Counted from the first letter of the stretch, positions 7,631-16,136 are shown. The stretch: DNA of 35,118 nucleotides from Micromonospora sp. KC723 (GCF_004348595.1 NZ_SMKD01000056.1:1-35118), one strand, 5' to 3'. The notes: generated from the letters alone by a model not told the origin. Numbers and translations are program-made.

Positions 7631-8073
7631 ACAGCCGCCGTGGTCATTGGTCAGCTCCCAAACCCCGGCCACAACCACCCGACCTACAAGGACGTGTGGG
7701 AAGTTCCCGGCGGAACCGTGGAACCGGACGAGTCTCCGGCGGACGCCTGCACGCGCGAAATCAAGGAGGAACTGGGCCTGTCGGTGCCCATGGGAACGCT
7801 GCTGTGCGTCGACTGGGTGCCGGCGAGCCCGCCGTGGGACGGCGGGCTCATGTTCGTGTTCGACGGCGGGTGCTGACGGCGGACCAGATCGCGACGATCC
7901 GACTGTGCCCGGACGAGCTCGACCGGTTCGAGTTCGTCGAGCCGGAGCGCCTTCACGAGGTGCTGATCCCTCGGCTGGCTCGACGGGTTGCCGCAGCCGT
8001 CGCCGCGATCGGACGTGGCGGCGTCTACCTCGAGGACGGAGCTACACCTTCCACGAGTAGCGAGGCGCACTGA
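7628..8073 (+). pseudogene. Nudix hydrolase, frameshifted
   Basis: The Nudix box is perfect (G-x5-E-x7-RE-x-x-EE-x-G within GGTVEPDESPADACTREIKE then ELGL), as expected for a Mg2+-dependent nucleoside-diphosphate-derivative pyrophosphatase. The first frame ends in a TGA at 7874-7876 right after LMFVFDGG. The natural continuation, VLTADQIATIRLCPDELDRFEFVEPE and onward to 8073, is in another frame. One extra G in the GGG at 7868-7870 would rejoin them. The start at GTG 7628 gives VTAAVVIGQLPNPGHNHPTYKDVWEVPGG, shorter before the box than usual (the typical strand with a GRVLLV pattern is missing), so there may also be a small internal deletion. Confidence 0.7.
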
Positions 8074-8199
8074 GTCGTTTGCGAGGACGGCCGTCCAGTA
8101 GCGGTGATTCCCCTGCCGGCGACGAGGCACCACGATCTGCGGGACGCCCAGCCCTCGACGCACGTTGATCCGCCTGAGCGCTAGGGGCACACTCCCAGA

Positions 8200-8856
8200 A
8201 TGATCGTGAGTGTGTTCTTCGACGTGGGCGAGACGATCGTCGACGAGTCCCGGGAGTATGGCACCTGGGCCGACTGGCTCGGCGTCCCGCGGCACACCTT
8301 CTCGGCCGTCTTCGGCGCGGTCATCGCTCGCGGTTTGGACTACCGGGAGACGTTCCAGGTGTTCCGGCCCGGGTTCGACCTCGCCGAGGAGCGGCAGCGC
8401 CGGGCCGACGCCGGGCAGCCGGAGCACTTCTCCGAGGAGAACCTGTACCCCGACGCCCGGCCCTGCCTGGCCGCCCTTCGGAAGCTGGGCGTGCAGGTCG
8501 GCCTAGCCGGCAACCAGACCGCCCGAGCCGAGACCATCCTGCGCGCGCTGGACCTGCCGGTCGACGTGATCGGCACCTCGGACGGCTGGAACGTCGAGAA
8601 ACCCTCGGCCGCGTTCTTCGACCGCGTCGTCGCGGAGGCCGGCTGCCCCGCCGCGCAGGTGCTGTACGTCGGCGACCGGCTGGACAACGACATCCGACCG
8701 GCACAAGCGGCCGGGCTCGCGACCGCCCTGGTACGACGCGGACCGTGGGGACACATCCTCGACGACAAGACCATCAGCGACCGCTGCCTCTTCCATCTCG
8801 ACTCGCTAGCCGAGCTGCCCGAGCTGGTGCGCAGGCACAACGAGTCGGCCGCGTAG
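8200..8856 (+). CDS. HAD-superfamily hydrolase
   Basis: 218 residues. Motif I is FFDVGETIVD (nucleophile Asp8), motif II is in GLAGNQTA, the Lys of motif III is in NVEKPSAAFF, and motif IV is GDRLDNDIRPAQAAG. The helical cap lies between motif I and II (about residues 15-90). Family members hydrolyse phosphate esters; substrate cannot be read from the sequence. A TAGGGG -10-like element lies 13 nt before the ATG and no clear ribosome site is seen. All catalytic residues are present, so it appears functional, unlike several neighbours. Confidence 0.85.
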   Translation: MIVSVFFDVGETIVDESREYGTWADWLGVPRHTFSAVFGAVIARGLDYRETFQVFRPGFDLAEERQRRADAGQPEHFSEENLYPDARPCLAALRKLGVQVGLAGNQTARAETILRALDLPVDVIGTSDGWNVEKPSAAFFDRVVAEAGCPAAQVLYVGDRLDNDIRPAQAAGLATALVRRGPWGHILDDKTISDRCLFHLDSLAELPELVRRHNESAA

Positions 8857-8973
8857 CTCCCCGGAGAGCAGCCCGGCTGGTCGCGAGGGCGGCGACGCGT
8901 TCGTCGAGCCGGCTTATCAGAAGAAGGCGTGGGCGGCGAGCTCGGCGCGGGTGGCCGCCGCAGGTCCTGGCGG

Positions 8974-9528
8974 TCAGTGGTCGCGGCCGAGCAGGATGTG
9001 TGGATAGCCCTTGTTGACCTGCTGGCCCAGTTCGATATCGAGGGAGGCGATGAAGGCTTCCAGGCGCTGCGTGGCGTCGCCGACGTCCACGGCATCACCC
9101 TTGAACTCGAACTCGACGAAGTCGCCAGCGTCCACCACGTGGTCGAGGACGATCTCCACGTCGGGCAGGGTCCACGCCTCGCGGGTCTTGTCGACAGTCA
9201 CGAGAGGTTGGAAGTCCAGAGATTCCAGCAGGAGGCGGACGGCCTCGGCATCCCCGACACGGGTCTCGTACTCGTCGGCATGGGTCTTGACGATGGCGTC
9301 AAAGGGGTGCCAGCGTTTGAAGTTGATCGACGCGCCGTGGTCTTCGTTGCGGATACGCAGCCACTCAGAGATCACCGTCGGAGCGAGGAAGTCGCGGTGC
9401 GGGGCGTTGTAGTAGGCGTCGACCTGTCGGATGGGCTCGGCGGGTTTCGCGCCGAGCTCGGTGAGCCTGGCCCTGAGGACCTCGGCATCGGCCAGGCGGT
9501 ACTTCTTCTCGACCTCGATGTAGCGCAC
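8974..9528 (-). CDS. CYTH-domain protein (class IV adenylate cyclase-like)
   Basis: 184 residues from GTG 9528, preceded by AGGA at a good distance. The N-terminus RYIEVEKKYRL carries the ExExK signature of the CYTH fold, which binds triphosphates in a tunnel (CyaB adenylate cyclases, thiamine triphosphatases). Further strands with alternating charged residues follow: ISEWLRIRNED, SINFKRWHP, EYETRV, VTVDKTREAW, VEIVLDHV, FVEFEFKG. It follows the aldo/keto reductase by 13 nt and is certainly co-transcribed with it. Whether the product is a cyclase or a triphosphatase cannot be decided. Confidence 0.85.
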   Translation of the reverse strand: MRYIEVEKKYRLADAEVLRARLTELGAKPAEPIRQVDAYYNAPHRDFLAPTVISEWLRIRNEDHGASINFKRWHPFDAIVKTHADEYETRVGDAEAVRLLLESLDFQPLVTVDKTREAWTLPDVEIVLDHVVDAGDFVEFEFKGDAVDVGDATQRLEAFIASLDIELGQQVNKGYPHILLGRDH

Positions 9529-9541
9529 GGTGTTGTTCCTA

Positions 9542-10588
9542 TCAGTCGATGTACGGGTTGTCGTGGAGCACGGCGCGGATCTGCGTGATGTCGTCGGCGT
9601 GGAGTGGATGGTCGAGGGCGGCGAGGACGGTGTCGATCTGCTCAGCGTTCCGGAAGCCGACGAGGATCGCGGCGTCAGGGGCGTGGTGCAGGGCGTACTG
9701 CACGCAGAGCCGCGCCATGTTGGCGGGGCTGTGTCCGTATCGGTCGCGCAGGGGCGCGAGGCGGGCGTGGAGCTGACGGCGGCTGTCCGGCGTGAAAGTT
9801 GGGTCGGCGCGGCGGTGGTCGCCAATGCTGTACTGCCGCTGGTCAGGGTCGGACCCGGCTTGGAGCAGAAGGCCCTGCCCGAGGACTTGCTTGATCAGGA
9901 CGCCCAGGCCGTTGCGGCGGGCGAAGCGGAAGATGTCGGTCTCATGGTCAGCGTAGAGCGGGCTGAGCAGGTTGTAACGGGTGGTGACCACGTCGGGGCG
10001 CACCTGGTCGTACAGGTGCAGCCAGCGGCGTGTCTCGGCCGCTTGCGGCCCGTCGGTGGCGGCCCACTCCTCGGCGAATCGGTGTGGTGCGCGCATGCCG
10101 ACCGCGTGGATCACTCCCTGGGCCCGCCAGGTCTGCATGAGGTCGGCCGCGTCAAGCAGGTACCGGTCGTCAGGGCCGAAGTCGCTGCTGTGGAGGAAGT
10201 AGATGTCGAGGTGGTCGGTGCCGACGTTGTCCAGGGTGGTAGCGAGTTGCGCGCGCATCTGCGCAGGGTGGTAGGCGTGACGGGCGGTGCCGGCGAAGTA
10301 GCCGACCTTGCTGGAGATGGTCAGGTCCTGCCGAGGGACGAGGCGGAGAAGCCGGCCGAGGAGGCGTTCGGAGTGGCCGAGGCCGTAGACGTCGGCGGTG
10401 TCGTAGAGCGTGACGCCCCGTTCCAGGGCGTGTACGAGTCCGGCGAAGGCTGCGTCGGGGTCGACGTCGTCCCAGCCGATCGGGGTGCCTCGGTTGGTGA
10501 CGGGGCCGCCGATGGTCCAGCAGCCGGCCCCGATGACGGAGACGTCGGCGTTGAGGCCGCTGAGATGGCGGCGCGGCAGGAGGCTCAT
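9542..10588 (-). CDS. Aldo/keto reductase
   Basis: 348 residues from ATG 10588. The tetrad is visible: Asp and Tyr in TLYDTADVYGLGHSERLLG, Lys in TISSKVGYF, His in LDIYFLHSSDFG. The C-terminal cofactor segment includes PDAAILVGFRNAEQI. The enzyme is predicted to be an NADPH-dependent reductase of a carbonyl group. It sits between a truncated small gene (14 nt upstream) and the CYTH gene in one minus-strand operon. A longer open frame upstream has non-coding composition and overlaps the truncated gene. Confidence 0.88.
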   Translation of the reverse strand: MSLLPRRHLSGLNADVSVIGAGCWTIGGPVTNRGTPIGWDDVDPDAAFAGLVHALERGVTLYDTADVYGLGHSERLLGRLLRLVPRQDLTISSKVGYFAGTARHAYHPAQMRAQLATTLDNVGTDHLDIYFLHSSDFGPDDRYLLDAADLMQTWRAQGVIHAVGMRAPHRFAEEWAATDGPQAAETRRWLHLYDQVRPDVVTTRYNLLSPLYADHETDIFRFARRNGLGVLIKQVLGQGLLLQAGSDPDQRQYSIGDHRRADPTFTPDSRRQLHARLAPLRDRYGHSPANMARLCVQYALHHAPDAAILVGFRNAEQIDTVLAALDHPLHADDITQIRAVLHDNPYID

Positions 10589-10602
10589 GGTGTCGGGTCC
10601 GT

Positions 10603-10806
10603 TCACGTGCCGCACGGATCGGCTGCGTTGATCAGCTGCCAGCCGCGGGTGGTGGTCCAGCGGCGGTGTTCGTGCCGGAGGACGTCCCGGCGGTCGGCTG
10701 GGAGGGCCGCGGCGACCGTGGCGACGACCGGTTCCAGGTCGCTGCGCAACTGGATCAGGAGGGCATCGGCCGCGGCCGTTGCGGGCAGCCGTGGCCCTGC
10801 GGACAA
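10603..10806 (-). pseudogene. 5'-truncated small gene upstream of the aldo/keto reductase
   Basis: The minus frame reads TAAADALLIQLRSDLEPVVATV, AAALPADRRDVLRHEHRRW and ends INAADPCGT with clear codon bias. No ATG or GTG is available near the point where codon bias begins; only a TTG at 10806 exists. Immediately beyond, a plus-strand coding fragment begins and overlaps it by about 25 nt. The gene appears to have lost its beginning in a deletion. Family not recognised. It would have been the first gene of the operon with the reductase (14 nt apart). Confidence 0.45.
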
Positions 10807-11007
10807 GCGCGGCTCGCACTGGTCGCCGAGTACCGCGACAACGCTATCGGTCTCTTCCTCTATATGGCCGGCCTGCTCTATGAGGCCATCGACGACCTGC
10901 ACCGGCTGAACCCGAGCACTACCGGCGACGTCACGGACCTGTTCGACCGGTTCCTCGGCTGGCCCGTCCGACACCACGGCGGGGCCAGATCCACCACGCC
11001 GCCCTGA
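10666..11007 (+). pseudogene. Small Cys-containing actinobacterial protein, 5' end lost
   Basis: From about 10780 the frame has strong codon bias and reads CGQPWPCGQARLALVAEY, then IGLFLYMAGLLYEAIDDLHRL and DLFDRFLGWP. This is the layout of a family of roughly 110-130-residue actinobacterial proteins (CxxCGxxWPC, helical middle, RFLGW end) of unknown function often met in biosynthetic neighbourhoods. The expected N-terminal part with the first cysteine pair is missing; 10666-10780 in this frame is antisense to the coding minus-strand fragment. So the gene is probably truncated head to head with its neighbour. Confidence 0.45.
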
Positions 11008-11105
11008 GCGCGCCCTCCCGCCCCTTCACCGCTCTCTTCTCGCCGCTGCCGCAGGGGCGGCGACGCATGCCCATGCCCAACCCCTGTTCGTCACGGAGGT
11101 GTTCC

Positions 11106-13163
11106 ATGCGCGACCTGCTCCCGTCCGTCCACGACCGGCTGTTGTACGCCTGTGCTCACGCCACCGGCTGTATTGCGCCCCGTCGCGAGCCGTTGGCGGC
11201 GGTACCGTTGGAGGACCCGAACGCCCTACGCGCCGCCTTGAGCATGACAATGGGCGAGGAGCGAACGGTGGTGGTGACCGGGACCCTGGACCGCAGGCTG
11301 GTCCTCATTCAGCAACCGTCAGGACAATGGACAGCCGCCGACCTTTCCGGGCAGCCGCACGGCAGCCGGGCATGGCCCGCGTGGACCGCCGGCCACTTGA
11401 CGGTGACCGACCCGGACAGTTGGCTGTCCACCGCGCCACTCACTCCAGAGGGCCAGCGACGGCTGCTGCGGCCCCGGCTGCTGTTGGCGTCGCTGTACCA
11501 CCCGGAGCACTTCCCGCTTCCCCGGTTTCCGCTGGCAATCTCCGATTTGGCCCGAGCTGCTCGGTCGACCCTGCTTGGGCAGGTCGAATTGATGGATATG
11601 CAGCTCGGTTTCGGACTGGACGACATCGTCGATCGGGTCCGCGACGGGGTAGAGGTGCTGGGCGTGTCGGTGACTTTCGGCCAGCATGACCTCGCCGTCC
11701 GGCTGCTGGACGCAGTCACGGCCCTCGACCGGCCGCCCCTGGTGGTCGCCGGCGGCTCGCTAACCGCCCGCAACGAGCAGATCTTGCTGGACCGCTATCC
11801 GAACCTGCTCATCTGTAGGGGAGCGGGAGAGCCCACGATTGCCGACGTGTTGGCCCACTGGCATGGCGACCTGGACGTCGGGCAGATACGCGGCATTGGT
11901 TTCCGGGGCACCAAGCGGTCGCGTACCGTGCTGCCGATCAACCTTTCCCGTCGGACCGCGACCGTGGCGAACCGGTCGCAGACCGACATGTGGCCGGAAC
12001 TGGATCTGCTTGACCGCACCTTCGCGCACCGTGGGGTCGCCCAACTCGAGTCGTCGAGGGGCTACACCAACTACTGTTCGTTCTGTCCCCGCGGGCACAA
12101 GGGGCAATGGGCGGGGGCGCGTCCCGACGCGTTGCCCTGGCTCCTGCGTCAGATGGGGGCGGTGTTTGACCGACACCCGGATCTGAACAGGACGATCTAC
12201 CTGGTCGACGAGGAGTTCATCGGACGCGGCGATGACGCTGTCAACCGCGCCCTGCAGGTCGCGGACATACTCGCCCAGACGGGCTTCACCTGGGAGACGA
12301 GTTGCCGGGTCGACCAGGTCGTCCGTCCCGACCGTGACCGAGCCTGGCATCTTGACCGCGGTCACCTCTGGCGGGGCCTGGTCGAGCGGAAGCTGCGGCG
12401 CTGCCTGTTCGGCGTGGAATCGGGGGTGACCTCGATCCTGGACCGCTTCAACAAGGAGACCACCGGCGAGCAGAACGCCCTGGCCATCCGCACCCTTACC
12501 GCGTTGGGCGTGCCGCCGCGATTCACCTACATCACCTTCGACCAGCTGATGACCGCAGCCGAGCTACGTCAGACGTACGCCTTCCAGGGCCGCACCGACC
12601 TGTTGCTGCAACCACAAGCTCAGCTATGCGTCGAGGAGATCATCGACGGGGTCCACGACGAGCGGTGGGTCGCCGCCCACACGACGGGCCGTCCCTTCTA
12701 CACCGGCATCAGCTATCTGCTCGTCGGCATGGAATTCCTGATCGGCGCCGCGTACACCCGCCGCGCCGAAGCGGCCGGACTTACTGGACGCGCGGATCCG
12801 TCGATGGGAAGGGTTGAGGCCCGCTACGCGGACTGGCGCATCGGGGTCCTTGCTCGCCGCTCTCAGCTGTGGATCGACCGGAACTTCGCGCTGGACTACA
12901 CCCTCAAGTCGTTGGAGAAGATCCTCACCGGCCGGCCCTACGCCATGGTCCGCGACCTGCGCCGGCTGCTGGCGGCACAGCCAGAACGGACGCAGCGGCA
13001 GATGTTCCGTCGGTATTGCCCGGCCCAGTTCCGCCGGGCTTGCCCCGTTGCCGATCATCGGCGGTCGCGCTCCGCGCCTGCTGCTCGAACACGATTCGCC
13101 AGACGTGCGTCAGCAGCGGCAGATCGGCCACCGGCCGTTCCACCGATTGATCGCGATCCGTGA
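11106..13163 (+). CDS. B12-binding radical SAM protein with altered cluster motif
   Basis: 685 residues from ATG 11106, preceded by a good GGAGG. The first third has a cobalamin-binding-like fold (LMDMQLGFGLDDIVDRVRDG, VVAGGSLTARNEQILL, GAGEPTIADVL). A radical SAM core follows with GYTNYCSFCPRGHKG; then VDEEFIG, CLFGVESGVTSILDRFNK and a C-terminal helical extension. Such enzymes use a 4Fe-4S cluster and SAM, often for methylation or ring chemistry. The cluster motif should be Cx3Cx2C; here the first position is Tyr320 (TAC) while Cys324 and Cys327 remain. One G-to-A change from TGC would explain it, so the enzyme may be inactive. From about 13050 the codon bias disappears, so the last about 40 residues look like read-through beyond a lost natural end. 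Confidence 0.75.
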   Translation: MRDLLPSVHDRLLYACAHATGCIAPRREPLAAVPLEDPNALRAALSMTMGEERTVVVTGTLDRRLVLIQQPSGQWTAADLSGQPHGSRAWPAWTAGHLTVTDPDSWLSTAPLTPEGQRRLLRPRLLLASLYHPEHFPLPRFPLAISDLARAARSTLLGQVELMDMQLGFGLDDIVDRVRDGVEVLGVSVTFGQHDLAVRLLDAVTALDRPPLVVAGGSLTARNEQILLDRYPNLLICRGAGEPTIADVLAHWHGDLDVGQIRGIGFRGTKRSRTVLPINLSRRTATVANRSQTDMWPELDLLDRTFAHRGVAQLESSRGYTNYCSFCPRGHKGQWAGARPDALPWLLRQMGAVFDRHPDLNRTIYLVDEEFIGRGDDAVNRALQVADILAQTGFTWETSCRVDQVVRPDRDRAWHLDRGHLWRGLVERKLRRCLFGVESGVTSILDRFNKETTGEQNALAIRTLTALGVPPRFTYITFDQLMTAAELRQTYAFQGRTDLLLQPQAQLCVEEIIDGVHDERWVAAHTTGRPFYTGISYLLVGMEFLIGAAYTRRAEAAGLTGRADPSMGRVEARYADWRIGVLARRSQLWIDRNFALDYTLKSLEKILTGRPYAMVRDLRRLLAAQPERTQRQMFRRYCPAQFRRACPVADHRRSRSAPAARTRFARRASAAADRPPAVPPIDRDP

Positions 13164-13661
13164 GGTCCCGGGACAGTTCACCAGTCGCGGCGTACCGCGA
13201 GACATACACGGTCATGGCCGACCCCGGACCGGCGCTGGCCTCGGTGCGTGGTGGGCTTGCCGGCGTACCGGCAAGCCCACCACCGTCGGCCAGCGGCTGG
13301 GAGCGGACCGCCGGTCACCAGCCCTCGCAGCCTCGGTGGCAGTACGCGAGCGGGGAGTCACCCGTGCGGCCGACGGGGTGCCGGGCGTGAGCACTTGCCG
13401 GTGCGTCGGGTCGCCTTCCGACCTGCCGCCCAATGGCACGTCCATCTGGATCTCCCTGGCGTGTGGGTGCCGCTGGCCCGTCGGCGTGCCATGGAGTCGA
13501 GGTGAACCTGGACCGGCCCGCCGACGTGTTCTGGCGTTCACGATCGCCGGAATGATGGTGCGGAAATAGACGCACGGTGGTGGGCCACGGTGCACCTCAC
13601 CGTGTCTGAACTGGGCTGACGCCTAGGGGGCCAGCTGCGCCCGAACCCTAGACGGCTCGGT
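13164..13661. other. 498-nt stretch without a convincing gene
   Basis: Several overlapping frames exist but none has consistent codon bias. A minus frame starting at ATG 13215 (MTVYVSRYAATGELSRDLTD, then LPLLTHVWRIVFEQQARS) shows moderate bias for about 60 codons and runs into the end of the radical SAM gene; it may be the head of a truncated gene. A plus-strand phrase GEPGPARRRVLAFTIAG near 13500-13550 faintly resembles the end of SnoaL-like domains in ECF41-type sigma factors, but it is too short to call. Confidence 0.4.
13248..13283. terminator. 16-bp perfect hairpin after the radical SAM gene
   Basis: GTGGTGGGCTTGCCGG (13248-13263) pairs perfectly with 13268-13283 around a CGTA tetraloop. 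It lies 85 nt beyond the stop of the radical SAM gene with no T-run. The most likely role is transcription termination. Confidence 0.6.
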
Positions 13662-14546
13662 TCAGAGGATCCGCCACCGGCGCAGGTCCGCCCCGTCGTC
13701 AGCGAGGCCGGCAATCCGACGATGTACCTCGTCGGCGGCCTCGGTCCCGGGGCGAGACTTGCGGGCATTGGTGGCGATCATCTGCAGCTCGCGTAGCTGG
13801 CACAGCTCCTCGAACTGGGACCAGGAGGTGACATCCCAGCCGTAGGTGGCGGTGAAATCGGCGAAGGCTCCCGGGCCGGGCGGGTCGAATCGGCGGCAGT
13901 GGACAGCGACCGTGGCGATGTCCCACTCTCGGGGTCCGAGGGCGGCGCCGTCCCAGTCAGCCAGTACGGGTGTGCCGTCGAAGCGCCGGAGTGCGTTGCG
14001 GATCTGCGGATCAGACTGGATCAGGCTGGTACCGCGGGGAAACCGCATCGCTTTCCAACTGGCCGCCAGTGTTTCGAGCCGGCCCATCAGCAGATCCTGT
14101 TCCTTGTCGTTCAGGATCTCCGAACGGGTGATGGAGCGCTCGATGCTGTGGATCGGTCGCAGTACCGGCAGCGGCACCGGCGGAGCCGGCAGGGCGTGCA
14201 GACCTCGGAGAAGCGTTCCGAGCTCGGAGACGGTGATGGGGTTGTCGTGTGCCGGGTCCAGACGCTGCCAGACCGTGACGGCGTGCCCGCCCACCCGCAA
14301 GGGTTGGGACAGTCCTGGGTGAAGGCCCACCGTGGGGAAGCCTTGGGCCCCCAGCCAGTCGACCACGGCCACCATCCCGCGCACCCGTTCCAGGTCATGG
14401 TCACCGGGGGCGATCTTGATGACCACGTCACCGAGTGCGTAGACGGCGTTGGTGTGGTGCCGCAGCAGTATCGCGTTCGAGTCAGGGTAGCCGAGGAGAC
14501 GACATACCTCGGCGAGCACCGGCCGGGTGCGCGCCTCGACGAACAT
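13662..14546 (-). CDS. Aminoglycoside phosphotransferase (APH)-family kinase-like protein
   Basis: 294 residues from ATG 14546 with AGGAG just upstream. Visible parts: N-lobe Lys44 in DVVIKIAPGDH; hinge VTVWQRLDP; catalytic loop SLIQSDPQIRNAL (residues 175-186); metal-binding Asp in VLADWDGAALGPREWD. The family phosphorylates small molecules such as aminoglycosides, choline or homoserine; substrate is unknown. In the HxDxxxxN catalytic loop the His is replaced by Gln177, while Asp179 and Asn184 are kept. It follows the HTH/TPR regulator by 7 nt, the ribosome site overlapping that gene's stop, so the two are coupled. Confidence 0.75.
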   Translation of the reverse strand: MFVEARTRPVLAEVCRLLGYPDSNAILLRHHTNAVYALGDVVIKIAPGDHDLERVRGMVAVVDWLGAQGFPTVGLHPGLSQPLRVGGHAVTVWQRLDPAHDNPITVSELGTLLRGLHALPAPPVPLPVLRPIHSIERSITRSEILNDKEQDLLMGRLETLAASWKAMRFPRGTSLIQSDPQIRNALRRFDGTPVLADWDGAALGPREWDIATVAVHCRRFDPPGPGAFADFTATYGWDVTSWSQFEELCQLRELQMIATNARKSRPGTEAADEVHRRIAGLADDGADLRRWRIL

Positions 14547-14553
14547 GGGGCTC

Positions 14554-15914
14554 CTAGGGACCGAGTGCGGCTGTGGTCCCAAGCCTACGGGCGCTCTCGC
14601 GGCACGCCCGCACGTAGTCCGTCAAGACGGCGACCTCACCACGCCGGCTCTCGTCAGGGATCGCCGTTGCCACGTCGGTGGCCCTGGTCAGGATGATCTC
14701 CGTCCGCTGCGTCTCGGGCAGGTCCGCGACGGCATCACGCGCGGTCACCGCCGCTTCGGTCGCCCGCCGGTCCTGCGCGAGGCACATCGACCGGTCCAGG
14801 GCGATGAGCGCCGCATCGATCGGTACGGCCGGAGCCGCGCCGTAGAGCCGCAACGCCTCGTCCTGGACGCGGTACGCCTCACCCGTGTCACCGAGCCAGG
14901 TGTACGCGCCGGAGAGGTAGAACAGCAGCGTTTCGCCGGAAACCTGAAGGCGACGTCGGTGTCCTCGTCGCCAGCCTGATCGAACAGCCGACGCGCCTGG
15001 TCGATGGCCGACCGTGCCTGCTCGCCGGCGCCGATTCGGGCCAGGGCACGCGCCCGGCCTGCGGCTGCCAGGGCACCCGGCGACGATGCGATCGATGTGA
15101 CCGCCAAAGCCGCATCAGCCAAGGCCACAGTTTGGTTGGGATCGCCGAAGTAATACGGCAGCATCGCCGCTTGGGCCCGCACGAGCACCCTGAAACGAGG
15201 CTTCCCGCTGTCGTCCGCCGCGTGGATCGCCGTGCCGTACCACCGCCGAGCCTCGGCCACATCCCCGAGCCGCATCAACGCATCAGCGCACATCGTCGCC
15301 AGCAACGCCGCCACCCCGGACAACCGGGACTGGACCGCCGCCGGCTGCCGCCGAAGCGACAGCACCTGAACCTCCCGGCAGTCGGCAGCCAACAACGACA
15401 GCATGACCTGAGGCGAGGCTGACGGGTAAACCGTCATGTGCTCGCTTGCGGACTCCTCGATCAACTCAAGTTGCCGAGGAGCGACACTCGCCGACGCCAG
15501 AGCCTCATCGAGGCCGAGCCGGAGCCTCGCCAGGCCACTGACCTCCACGCTGGCCCCCGCACTGGCCAATGGACTGTCCGCTCCGTTACCCGCGGCCGTG
15601 ACGTCGGGGTCGCAAACCACATGGGTGTCCTCATCCCGGCCGAGTCCCATCGCAGGACGCGGGATGCTCAGGCCGACCGCGATTCGCTCCAGCACCTCGT
15701 AGGCCGTCACCTGGCGGACGCCCTTGGCGATCTCCGCAGCACGGTTGGACGAGACCCCTACGAGAGCCGCGATCCTGCCGTAGGACACGCCCCGAGCGTG
15801 AAGGAAGCGGAAGACCGCGGCGACGTCCCGCCGCTGCAGAAATTCACCGATCGGGCGGCCGTTCCAGACCCCCGAACTCCACCACTCGGGATTCACCTGC
15901 GAGCCCACAATCAC
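14554..15914 (-). pseudogene. HTH/TPR transcriptional regulator with a frameshift
   Basis: The N-terminus (VFRFLHARGVSYGRIAALVGVSSNRAAEIAKG) is a helix-turn-helix, followed by VTAYEVLERIAVGL as in XRE-type regulators. From residue about 140 onward there are TPR-like helices (MCADALMRLGDVAEARRWYGTAI; ALAAAGRARALARIGAGEQARS). At about 14929-14937 the frame is lost: after VAFRFPAK the expected LLFYLSGAYTWLGDTG and then ALRLYGAAPAVPIDAALIALDR down to 14554 lie in another frame. One inserted base near GAAACGCTG would give about 453 residues. The start is GTG 15914. Such regulators often pair with small-molecule enzymes; here the APH-like gene follows by 7 nt. Confidence 0.75.
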
Positions 15915-15923
15915 CCCCGATCG

Positions 15924-15940
15924 GACAACGACCAGTTGTC
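15924..15940. promoter_or_regulatory. Palindromic operator candidate upstream of the HTH/TPR regulator
   Basis: GACAAC-GACCA-GTTGTC is a perfect 6-5-6 palindrome located 9 nt upstream of the regulator's GTG, in the gap shared with the divergent P-loop kinase gene. The position suits autoregulation by the HTH protein; which protein binds is inference. Confidence 0.45.
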
Positions 15941-16136
15941 AGCACAGCGCATTTACACCGTCACATCAAGTCAAGACGGGCCGAGTCGCTGGACGCACCA
16001 CAGGGTCGAGGCATGCGGCAACATCCGGAACCCCCACGGTGGGCCCTCATGGTGTTTCAGGAGAGACCAAGCAGTTCGAACGCCACGACCTCTCGTTCCG
16101 CCGGAGCGCACCTACTCCGCACCTACGGTGGAGGGC

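Noticed and set aside
12925..13215. Minus-strand ORF of 96 codons opposite the end of the radical SAM gene
   Set aside because: Only the first about 55 codons have coding-like bias and the rest is antisense to well-supported coding sequence; kept as a possible fragment, not as a gene.
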